Assembly (NCBI RefSeq): GCF_019468465.1
Contig: NZ_CP080519.1
Location: 3,239,001 to 3,303,000 of the forward strand
Direction of reading: 5' to 3'
Length of the DNA stretch: 64,000 nt
From: Amycolatopsis sp. DSM 110486
GTDB taxonomy: Bacteria; Actinomycetota; Actinomycetes; Mycobacteriales; Pseudonocardiaceae
This document shows, in pieces, positions 22,601 through 34,600 of the stretch. A program made the position numbers and the translations under genes. Positions within the stretch are counted from its first letter, which is position 1. Every line of letters begins with the position of its first letter. A model generated the notes under the pieces. It did not search any database. It was given only the letters and a program-made list of their open reading frames with translations, and had not been told where the DNA came from.

Positions 22601-25600
22601 CGGCACGACGCCGTCGTGCAGCCGCGCGGCGGCGCCGCCGAAGTTCTCGCGGAACGCGCTCATCGTGCCGGCGTCGCGCAGCGGCCCGCCGAGCCAGATG
22701 GCGTGCATGAGCAGCGGCGTCGACGTGGTCTTTGCCAACGGCTCGACGTCGCCGGGCGCCCACGCGGACAGCCGGTCGTCGGCGCGCGTGTGCTCGATCG
22801 TCCAGTCCCTGAGGTCGGGCAGGTTCGCCGGGTCGGCCTGATCGCGCAGCACGGGCACGCCCTGGGTGAGGTCGAGCGTGTCCAGCAGCGCGAGGCCCTG
22901 GCCCGCGGTGAGGTTCGAGTAGTCGTGGCCACGCAGGAAGCCGGGCGGCTCCGGCGCGCGGTAGAGGCCGAACAGGTCAGGCCCGAGCAGTGGCGCGCCG
23001 TCGGGCGCCGGGCCGTGGTTGGCCGAGATCGCGCGCAGGTCCCGGGTGAGCTCGGCGGCGGAGGTGTACGGCGGCACCTCGTCGGGCTCTGAGTCCGCCA
23101 TCGTCGCTCGCAGGTACTCGTTGACCACGGCGGCAAGCAGCTCGGGATCCTCGTGCCGGCCGAGCAGCGCCTGCACCTCGTCGTCGGGCGCACGGTCGTA
23201 GACGGCGTTCACGACCTCGGCCGCCAGGTACAGCGTGCGGGCGCGGTCGGCGAGGCGGACCGGGCCTCCCGTGGCGGGAACCCGGGCGTAGCGCCAGTTC
23301 TTGAGCAACGCGTTCGTGAGTTCGTCGACCACGGCGTCGGCGTCGAGCGGACGGCCGAGCGTCTCCCAGTGCCCGCCGCGGACCACGGCGGTGAACGCGT
23401 CGTCGCGGGCGCCGAAGAGCGGGGCCGACGGTTCGTCGTCAGGGCTGTCGTCGCGGTGGTTGGCCAGCACGGAATCCGTCGCCGCGTGCACGATCGACGG
23501 CCCGCCACGGGTTTCGAGCGCCGCCTGGAAGTCGTGCGCGACCCCGCCGGGGCCGAGCCGACGGGCCGCCGCGCACTGGAACAGCGTAACCGAATCCGGC
23601 TGCGCGTCGGCGAACTCAGGCGACGCCGTGACAATCTGGGCGAGCGTCTCGCCGTCGACGTAGACCTCGCGCCGCGTGCCGTCCGGGCCGGTCACGGCGA
23701 CCTTCACGCGGGTTTCCTCGCCGTGGCCGGTGACGAGGAACGTCCGGCCCTCGGCCAGTTCGTCGGCCCACGGTGTGCGCACGGGGATGCCGCCGTCGCC
23801 GGGGCCGCGGCCGCGCAGGTCGTTCGCCGCGCCGGTGGCGAAGGCGCGCATCTCGTCCGGATCGGCTTCGACCACGAGATTCTCGCCCCGGGTCTGCCGC
23901 AGCCAGGTCTGAACCTTCGCGGCCTCGGCGGATTCGAGGAACGTCAGCCCGCGCGCGGTGCCGGTGTGGTCGGTCAGCACGGTCGTGGTGACCGCGCCGG
24001 GCGCGAAGTCGATCGTCACGCCCGGTTCGCCGACGACCTCGCCGGTCAGGCGCGTGTGGTCGGCGTGCACCAGGTGGTCGAACGCCAGGTCACCGAAGCC
24101 GCGCTCGCCCAGCAGGCGCGTGACGTCGGCCTTGAAGTGGTCCACGCGGTCCGCGGGCACGGTGACCGGCGGCAGCGGCTCGCCGTCGAGGTGGTGCTCG
24201 GCGAGCGTCTCGGCGTAGTGCGCGGCGTCGGGCCGCGAGTGCGTGGTCTCGCGCGCCGGACCCTCGGTCCACGCGGGGTTGAGCCGAGCGGGCCGGGCCA
24301 GCTCGTCGGTGCTCCAGGTGCCCTTGCCCGTCACCGTGATCAGGCCACGCGCCATCGGCGGCAGCGACACGCGTGTCCATTCGCCGGTGTCCGGGTCGCG
24401 GCGGACGTCGACGACGGTGTGCACCGGCGTGTTGCCCGAGGCCAGGTGCGTGAGCACAGCCGAGTAGACGACGTCGGGCCGTTCGTGGCGGGCCACGAGG
24501 TCGTGGACGTCGGTGAGCCGCAGCTCGCCGGTGCGGGCGGCGGTGTCGGCCAGTTGCCGCTCCACAGTGGACGCCAGCGCGAGCGTGCCGTCGTGGTCCG
24601 CCAGCGAGATCGGCCCGGCCGGCGGTTCGGTGCGGAGGCCGGTGTCGAGCTCGTGCACGAGGGCGACGATCGTCTCGTCACCCGGAGTGCCGCCGAACGT
24701 CCGGAAGTGCCCGCCGTCCGTGACCGTGGTGAACGCGCCGGTGGAGCCGAGCGCCTTGCCCAGCGTCGCGGTGTCGCGGCCGAACAGTGTCGGTTTCGTC
24801 GGCGCGTGCACCGTCGCCGGCCCACCGAGGTCGCTCAGCGCGCGCTGGAAGTCGCGGGCCACTCCGCCGGGGCCGTCGGTCTGGCCGGTGCTGCACGCGA
24901 TGAGCGTGACCGACGACTTCGGCCCGGCCTGCGCGAACGGCGCCGAGTTCGCGACGATCCGCGCGAACGTCCGACCATCCACCCGCACGGTCTGCCCGCC
25001 GACCAGCGTCAGCTTCACCGACTGTGGTTTGCCGTGGGCGAAGACGAAGAACGTGTCGCCGGTGTCGGTGCCCCACGGCGCGGGCGACTTCGCGGCCCAG
25101 TCACCGAATTGGCGTCCGCCCAGGTCAGGCGTGGTGCCGTTGCGGCGAGCCTCGGCAACGACCGGGTCGAGGGTCTTCGACATCACGCCCTCGTCGAGTG
25201 AGGAGACCTCACCGGAGTTGTCGGCGACCCAGTCGTGCTCGACCGCGGACGTCTGCTCCACGGCCGGCAGGAACGACACCGCGACGACCTTGCCCGAGCG
25301 GTCCGTGACCTGGTGCAGCTGAACGTCGCTGACGTCGAAGTCATACGGCCGGTCCGCGTTGACGTCCCAGCCCGAGATCGTCGCGGGCCCAGTGTCGGAC
25401 TCGGTGTCCGGGGCCTCGACAACGTGCTCGGTCGAGCGCGGGTCGAAGCGGGACTCGACCTTCTTGGCCGGCCACACGTGCGTGGCGAGCCGCCAGTCGA
25501 CCTCTTCCTTGGCCTGCCACCACTTCTTGCGCGCCTCGTCGGCCTTCTCACGGGCCTCCCGGACCTGGCGCAGCGCGTCTTCACGGCGGGAGGTGAAGTC

Positions 25601-28600
25601 GGAGCTGTCTTTGCGGTAGGAGTTGAGGACGTTGGCCAGCTGCTCCGCGCGGTCCTGCGCGTCCTGGCGGCGCCGCACGAGCGCGGGCTGCGCGGTGCGG
25701 ATGTCGCGCACGCCCTGCTCGGCGCGGGAGACCTGGTCCAGCAGCTGCTGCCGCTCGGGCGAGCCCTCGTCGGTGACCGACGCCAGGGCCAGCGCCTGTT
25801 CGGAGACGTCCTGCAGCCGCGTGATCTCGGCGTTGCCCTCGCGCAGCTCACGGCCGGCGTCCTTGGCGTCGTTCTCCGCGTCGGCCAGCGCCTGGCGCAG
25901 CTCGCGCACGGGGTCGGCGTCGGTCTCGACGGCCAGCCCGTTCGCGTCCTTGGTCAACGTCTTGACGCTGTCGCGCTCGTCGAGCCAGCGGTCGTCGGCC
26001 TCGTGCTGGGCCGTCTCCACGGCCTCCTCCGCCTTGCGCCAGTCCGAGGCCGCGTCCTTCACCGTGTCCTGCGCCTTGGTGATCGCGTCCGGCAGCGCTT
26101 CGCCCAGCAGCTTTTCGACGTCCACATCGGACATGCGGACCAGCGCCGAAGCCGGCACCTTCACCTCGACCGCCGCCGTGCGGCCCCCACCGAGGTCGGC
26201 GACCACCCGGTACTCCACGTCGAACCCGACGAGCCCGCTGCGGCCCTTGGGCTTCGCGACGGTGGACCGCTGTCCACCCGCGACAGTCGCGGTCGGATCG
26301 CTCATCGCGGCGGGGTTGCGGATGTCCGCGCCGCTCCACGAGTGCGAGTTGTCCTTCGGGTCGGTGACGCCGCCGACGCCGGGCATGTACTGGTTCTCGC
26401 CGCTGAGGGCTTCCTTCGCCTCGCCCGTGAACGTGGCCGTGGTCTGGTCGGTGCGCTCCAGCTTCACGGTGTCACTCAGGGCCGTGAGGTCCGGATTGGC
26501 CAGGCGCGAGTAGACCTTCACGCTGCCGTGGCCGTTCTTGATCAGCGACGCTTCGTGCAGGTCGGGCGCGGCGAGCGGGCCGTCGAGCATGCTCGGCAGG
26601 TGGCCCTGGAGGATCTCGTTGGTCAGCGACGTGACCAACGTGTTGTTGGCGCCGGTGCCCCGGCTGGTGAGGCCGTTACCGGCGCCGGCGAGCCGCAGCG
26701 CGCGCTCGGCCCCGGCCTGCACCGCGGCCGACCCGCGCACGCCCTCGGTGTGCGCCGACGGCGGCAGCTTGCCCACGCCCTGCGCCTGCCATTCGGCGAG
26801 CCTCTCGGGTGTCGTGTCGGCGGCGGTGAGCTCGGTGGTGCGCGGCTCGTGGGCCTCCGGCGTCTGACCCTCGGTGCTGATCTTGTGGTCATCGGCCGCG
26901 GAGCGCACGGTCACGTTCACGTTCTGCTCGGTGACCGGGTACGTCTTACCGCCGCGCTGCACCACGAGCTCGAACTTCACCTGGTGGCGGTAGCGCACGG
27001 CCGGGCCGCTCTGCGAAGCCTTGGAGCCCTTGGTCGTCGCGGTGGCCGACACCGTCTGGTCGGTTTTGGTCTTCGAGCCGGACACGCCGAGCGTGAGACC
27101 CTCGTAGCCGCTCACGTCCGGCTTGGTGTCGCTGAACAGGCCGCGCCCGGCGCCGCGGAACTGGCCGCCGTAGGACGAGCCGTGGCCGGCGTTCTCCTTG
27201 TCCGTCACGGCGGCGCTCACGACGTGGTCGATCTCGCCGCCATCGTGGACGACGTCGAGGAACTCGGTGTCGGTGATCGTCGCCTTGAGCAGCACCTGGT
27301 AGGTGTCGGTGGACAGCACGCCGGCGTCGTGCAGCAGCAGGGGCGCGCCACCGTCGAGTGCACTGTCCACAAGGGACGTGACGGCGTCGGGCGAGGCGAG
27401 GTCGAGCGTGCGCTGCAGGTTGGTCATCGAGTCGTCGAGCACCGATTTCGGCAGCAGCTTGTCGCCGGTGCGGCCCAGCGCGGTGCGGGCGTCGCGCACG
27501 AGCTGCGACAGGTCGGGCGCGTCCTCGACCACGGCGGCGCCCAGCGCGCTGGAGTCGCGGCCGACCAGCGCGGGCGGCGCCATCTTGCCCGGCGGCTCGG
27601 TGCGTGGCTCGACCTTCGGCAGCAGGCCCTGCTCGCGAGCCTGGTCCTCGGACATGCGCACGTACACCGCACCAGGCAGCTTCACGTCGGCGCCGGCACG
27701 TGAGGTCGAGCCGTTGACCAGGCTCTCCTGGCGCGTCTCGGCGACCAGCCGCACGTCGGCGTCGTACTGCACGAGCACGGTGCGACCCTTGGCGTTGGCG
27801 CGGTTGAGGTGGTCGACGCTCGCGCTGACCTCCGTCGAGCCGCCCGACGTGCGCGTCCACGGGCTCCACTTGGCCGACGCGTAGACCTGGCCCTGACCGT
27901 GGGCGGTGGCCATGCTGCCGTCCGGCCGGATGGTGACGCCGAGCTGCACGTTGCCCTCGAGCGCCTGCTTGTGCGTCTGCTCGAACGCGGCCTTCGCGCC
28001 ACCGGCGAACGTGGTCTCGCTACCGCCCGCGTCGGACGCCACGACGACCTTCGGGTTGCTGAGCGCCACGTTCATGCCGAGCCCGCCGACGCGGTCGGCC
28101 ACGCGCCGCTCGTAGCGGAAGCCGCCGGCCCGCGCGCCCTGGCGCAGGAACTTCGGCAGTCCGCCGCGGAACGTCTCGGGCGAGAACATGCGGTCGACGC
28201 GCTTGCGGGCCTCGCCGCCGGACAGGCCGAGCACGCCGTCGCCGTCGGAGGCCCGCTCCAGCTGGCGCAGGGCCTCGTCACGCAGGGCCTCGGTGTTCGT
28301 GAACGCCTCGACGTGCAGGAACTTCGGCTGGTCCGGCTTGGGGCCGGCCAGCATGTCCTCGATCGTCGGGGTGTCGTTCTTGTTCAGCACGGTGGTGCCG
28401 GGCTTGCCGGGCAGGAAGTCGCCGGGGTCCTTCTTCAGTGCGGAACCGTCGTTGACCCACAGGTCGACCTTGCCGGAGATCTTCGGCAGCGCCGGGTCGC
28501 CGGTCTTGGCCACAGTGGACACCTTGGGCGTCACGCGGAACGGCGAACCCGGCGTCAGGCGCTTCACCCACGGGCGGTTGCGGGTGTAGCTGGTGATCTC

Positions 28601-31600
28601 GACCTCGAACTCCACGTCGTGCTCGAACACCTGCGAGTCGGGGCTGCCGGAAAGGCTCGTGGTGGTCGTGACGGTGGGGCCGCCGGAGTTCTTCCAGCTG
28701 TACGCGTCGGAGTACTGGATCGGCACCACCGCGGGGCTGATGCTGGAGGTCGCGATCGACGTGGGCTGCGGGATGACCATGCGGCCTTCCAGCCCGACCG
28801 ACCAGCTCTTGTCCACAGTGGTCGCACTGCTCAGCGACGGCGCCGTGGCGACCGAGCCCTTGACCGAGCGTCCGGTGGCCTGTCCGAGGTGCCGGCCCGG
28901 CGAAAGCTTGGCCTTCACCGTGACGCTGAGGTACTCGTCGGTGAACAGGCCGCGCCGCTTCAGCTGCACGGACACGCCGGGGCCGAGCAGAGTGTCCATT
29001 TTGGCCTTGAGCGCCGCGGGCGAGAATGTGGCCGTAAGCTTGCGCAGGTTGGCGAAGCGCTCGGCGATGTCGCGGCTGGAGCTCTTGTCGTCGGCCTGGA
29101 ACTTGTCCCAGCGCGGCAGGAACTTCGCCATGCCAGGCCGGTCGCGCAGCGCGTTTTCGATCTGCGGCTGCACCTTCGCGGCCGGCGTGAACGAGCCCGT
29201 GCGCACGTGGCCCGCGGCGGCGGCCGCGGCGAGGTAGGGCGGCTCGTAGCGCTTGCCGACGTCGGTGAGCTTGTCTCGCGTGTCCGCCGGCACGGGCAGG
29301 CCTTGGGCCTTCGCCTCGGGCAGTCCCATACGGACGTACGCGGTGGCCTCGACGGTCTCGACCTCTCCGGCCGAGGTGACGACGTCGACGTCCACCTTCA
29401 CCTTGTAGATCCCGATGTCGCCCTTGGCCTCGACCGTGTTCTTCGCCGTGACGCTGGTGCCACCCGTCGCCGTCTCTGTGACCTTCGACGAGACTGACCC
29501 GCTGACGCCGACGAGCCCACCGACCTTGCCCGGCAGGTAAGAGCCACCGCCGACCGTGACGGACAGGTCCATTCCGGACTTCGACGCCGCTGCCGTCGCC
29601 CCGCCGTTCACCGACGAGTCGTTGAACCGCAGCTCGCTGTCCCCCGGCACCACGCCGACGAGCTCGACGTCCTTCGGCCGCGCCTGCAGCTGCACGGCGT
29701 CGCGGTGGCTGCCGTGGGGGCTGAGCAGGTCGTTGGACACGACCGGGCCGCCCTGCAACGCCGTACCGAGGACACTGCGGATGCCACCGCCGCTGACGAA
29801 CTCGCGCAACGCCTGACGCCCCGGCGCGCCGAACTTCGTGACCGACGGGTGCAGCCGCTTGGCCACCTTGTCGAACAGCGCCTGCTCGTCGAGCAGCACG
29901 GCCTCGGGCGCGAGCAGCTCGATGTTCTCGGCCCAGTCGGGCTCAGGGTCGCCCTTGGCTTCGGCGTCCGGCTTGAGGTTGCCGAGGTCCTGCGACCACA
30001 GCAGCGAGACCTTTCCGTCCACAGTGGACCCAGTGAGCCCGCCGACCTGGTCGGTGACGGCGATCGAGTACCTCACGTTGACGTCGGCACCGTCCACGTC
30101 GCCGGCCGAGCGCACCACCCGCTGCTCGGTGCCCGTGACGGTGGACGTGTGCGTCTGCGCCGCCGTCGCGAGCTGCACCATGGGCGCGACCGACACGTAG
30201 GCGCCGGGCGGGATCAGCGCGAAGTACGACGTGCCGACGGTCCGCGCGATCGTGTCGTTCTGGCCTTCGGCGTGCGTGGCCTGCGTCTGGTCGTTGACGT
30301 CACTGATCGTGGCGTGCGGCTGCTTCGCGATCCCGTCGGCCGGCACCGCGTCCAGGTCGAGCTCGGCCCGCACGTGGACCTCGAACCACTTCTCGCCGAC
30401 GCGCACCATGGACTTGCGGCCCAGGCCGAGGAACGACTCGAAGGCGGCGCTGTCGAGCGTGCCGGTGATGGCCTCGATGCCCACCGGGTCCGGCGGGTTC
30501 CTGCGGGAGTCGAGTGACGTGACCAGGCGCTTGATGGTGTCGCCGACCTGCTTCACGCCCTGCGGGTTCATCGGCACGAGCGAGCCGAGGGCCTCGCCCT
30601 TCTTGGCGTACTCAGGCAGCCGGTCGGTGAGCGAGCGGGTGTCGGGCGCCGGATCGTCGTCGGCGACGGTGACGACGCGCTCCTGCTCTTCCTGGTCCCG
30701 CCGCACGTCGTCGTCGAACAGCTGCTTGAGCTCGTCGTACTTCCGCGCGTAGTCCGGGTCGTACTCGAAGCGGTGGCCACCGTCCGTGGTGACGAGCGGG
30801 CCGTTCTTCCGCTCCTCCTTGATCCCCGACAGGGCCGACTTGGCGCCAAAGGGCTCGACCTTGCCATTGTGGACGAAGTGGCTGTCGGCGTAGTACGACG
30901 AGAAATCCGCCTGGTAGTACTGGTGGAACTCGTCGAACAGCTTCTTCACATCGGCGGCCCGCACCGGCCCGCCGCCGGGCCGGCCGACGTCCTTCGCGAG
31001 GTTCTCGATGAAATCGTGCACCTGCTGGGCGCTGACGTCCTTGCCGCGGAAGTAGAAGCCGAACGGGTCGGCGTCGACCATTTCGCGGGCGATGCGGAAA
31101 TCGCGGGCGGAGTTCCACAGGCCTTCGTGGCGGTTCATCTGCTCGACGGCGCCGCGGTGCTCCGGCTCGTTGTCGTGCTGCTCCTGCCCGGCGCCGTACT
31201 GGTTCTTGGAGTTCTCCTTCTCCATGTCGTGGAACAGGATCGCCTTGGCCAGCGTCTCGCGGGGCACGAACCGGTCGGCGTCGTGTTCGCCGCGGGTCAG
31301 GCGCAGGTACTGGTTGAGCACCATCTGGGCGTGTTCCCCGAAGGTGTTCGGGTTCGTCTTGGTCCCGGTGCGGTAGCGGTTGTGCTTGCCCTCGGCCTTC
31401 ACGACCTCGTTGAACTTGCGCACGATCGACTCGTGGGTGTCGGGCTTGCTGCCGTCCGGCCGGCTGTCGAGCCGGGTGACGAGGTGGTCGAGGATCCGCT
31501 CGGCACCGCGGTGGTCGTCGTCGGTCTTCGCCAGCTCGTCGCCGATCACGGTGTCCAGGCCGCGGCCGATGTTCTGGTGCCGGCCGAACTCACCGGCCGG

Positions 31601-34600
31601 GTGGAACTGCGTGTGGCCGCGGGTCGCGCCCTGCGACCAGGCGCCGTAGTCGTTGTCGAACGTCTTCGAGTCGACCTGCTTGGTGGCGGGGTCGTAGGCG
31701 TTCTCGCGGGTGTTGAAGTCGACCTTCACGCGCTTCTCGTCGGTGGCGATGGCCGCGCCGATCTCCGCCTGGGTGGCGTAGTCGGGCACCTTCGCCATGA
31801 ACGCGTCGACGTCTTCCTGCGTCACGGGCTTGAACTCGATGCCCTTGACCGTGTCGGGATTGAGCACCCTCGCGGCTTCGTCGGCGAGGGCCTCGCGCTG
31901 CGCGGTGGTGGTGAACTTGAGCACGGGGTCCTTGTCCATGCTCGTGCGCACCTTGGCCGCCGCGTCCTGCAGGCCGTTCTCGAACACTTCCTGCAGCTGC
32001 TTCTGGTCGAGGCCGACGAGGTGCTGCGTTGTCACGTCGGAGACGGCGTCGGGCAGCACGCCGGCGGACAGTCGCTGCTTCACGGTCCCCCGGTCGAACC
32101 CGAGGCCGGAGTCCCTGGCGTCCTGGGCCAGGTCGGCGTTCTTCAGAGCCGCCGAGACCTCGGCCGCGACGGCGTCGGCGCGGTTGCCGGCGAAGTAATT
32201 CTTCTTCGCGCCCTCGTTGTTCGCGAACCCTTGCTCGACCTTGTCGTTGAACTTCCCGCCGGTGACGGTGAACTGCTGTTTCACGGCGTTCTCGACGGCC
32301 GTGGTCAGCTTCTGCTTGAAGCTGTCGACCCCGCGATTCGCGCCCAGGGAATCGAGCGCCGTGGTCACCAGCTGGTCGGCCGTGTTCTTGGCGATGGCGG
32401 CCACGAGCTCCTCGTTCGCCATCACCTCGCGCATCTTGGCGATCGTCTCGATCTTGGCGTCGGGCGAGACGAACTTGGTGACCGGGTCGGTGTGCAGCGC
32501 CCGGAACTCCTTGTTGACGACGTCCTTGAGGATGCCGCCGAGGTTCTTCGCGGCCGTCAGAACCTCGTCGCGCACCTTGATGCCGTCGAGTGCCACCGTG
32601 TCCGGGCCTCGGTCGAGCTTCTCGCCGAGTGTGCGGCCGATCCCGTCGGTGAGCTGCTTGACGACCGAACCGGACGGGCCGCGGGTGTTGAGGAAGACGT
32701 TGAGGTCCTGGCGGCGCTGCTCGACGGTGCTCGGCGGGGCCGACTTCCCACCGTCCTTGCCGGGCTTCTCCTTGTCACCGGGAATCGAGTCGGAATGCGG
32801 CGTGAAGTACGCGTCCCAGGATTTCCCACCCTTCAGTTCCTGGTGCGTGTGGTAGAGGTCCGACAGCTTCGTGGCCAACGCCCGCAGATCCTGCGGGTCG
32901 TTGCGGAAGTACTTGCGGTCCTGGCCCTTGTCCGTCGTCCAGCCGAACCACGGGTCGTTGTCCTTGCCCAGCGCGTCGGACTGGAAGCCGGGCGGCAGGC
33001 CGAGCCGCGAGTAGAGGTCGGCGATGTCCTCCTGGCGGCCGGCCAGCTCGGAGTGGTCGTAGGTCTGGTTGGCGGAGTAGGTGACGAGCGAACCTTTGAG
33101 CGCGGCGTCGCGCATGGCGGTGAAGTGCTCGCCGCGCAGGCCGAACTGGTTGACGTCACCGGTCTGGTCCACGTTCATGGCGAGCTTGTTGTCCGGCAGC
33201 GCCTCGACCGTCGCTTCGCGGCTGACCTTGGTGAATGTGTCGAGCGGCACCAGGAACGAGCGCAGCACCGGCTGCATGCCCGGCTGGAAGTTCGGGTCGG
33301 TCTCGTACTTCGACGTCCACTGCACCGCGCGCATGGGCCGCCCGCCGCCGACCCAGAAGATGTCGGCCTTGCCGGCGCCGCCGAAGACGTTGACGTTGCC
33401 CTCGTCGTCCTGGTGCACGTCCTTGAACGACCCGGGCTTCGCGGGATTGAGCACCGCGGTGTACATCCGCACGTACTGCTCGCCGCGGATCGTCTCGATC
33501 TCGAACTCGCCGCGGTTGAGGACCTTGCGCTTCTCGCGGTCGAACGTGTTGGCCGCGAGGTCCTTCTTCGTCAGCACGACCGACGGGCCGGGGTAGCTGA
33601 CGTTCTGGCGTCCGATGTGGACGTTTTCCTTCGTGCCGAGGTAGCTGTCCTTTCCGTCCACTTCGGCCTTGGCGATGTGGACCGGGCGGCCGGTTTCGGG
33701 GCCGTGGCTGGTCCAGGTGCCGTTCTGTTCCAGGACGTGGACGCGGAGGTTGGCGGCGCGGGCGATGGCGTCGAGGTCGGTGTCGGTGTTGGCGCGAAGA
33801 TTCGTGGTGATGCGCTGGTGTTCCCTGGGCGCGTCCTGCGAGATGCTCGCGATGACGGCGCTGCGGAAGTTGTCGGGGCCTTCGTGGCCGCCGACGTAGA
33901 CGCCCTCGATGCCGTGGGTGCCGAGCATCGTGCCCTGCGCGGGGCGCAGGACGTCGCGGGGGATCACGGTGCCGTGCTGCACGGGGAGGGGTTTGCCGTT
34001 GATGTCGACCGTGATGGTCGGGGCCTCGGTCGGGGTGTGGAGGTTGGGCTTGTCCTTTGCGGACTCGCCCGTCTGCTGCGGCGGCTGGTACGGGCGGTTC
34101 GGCTTCGCGTCCGGGTCACCGAGGTGGTGGTCGTGGATCACGGCCTGGTTCGAGAGGTCCTCGATCTTCGCCAGGTTGTCGTCGGTGAGCGACGTGTCGG
34201 ACCAGGCGTCGCGGCCCATCACGCCGGGTTGGTCGGTGCGGTTGAACAACAGCGTGTCGTTCCGGTAGCCCTCTCCGAGGCCGAGGAAGTGCATGACCTC
34301 GTGGGTGAGACCCGTGGGGTTGTCGTTGACGTCCCAGTTGGTCTGGTTGGTGCGAGGGGCCTTGTGGTCCCGCTTTGAATCCACAGTGGTGTCGTGGACG
34401 TTGACCGGAACGCTGCGTGACGGGTCCGAGGTCCAGTTGTCGTCGTTGGCGTCGACGGTGTCGTTCGCACGGGCGTCGACCCGCACGTGGAGCTGGTCGC
34501 CGTTGGGCAGGCGGTAGTGCTGGTTGACGGTGTTGTCGAGGTGGTTCTGCAGGTCTTGTGCGAGCTGGTTGCGCTGGTCGATCGAGACGGAGTTCGACGA

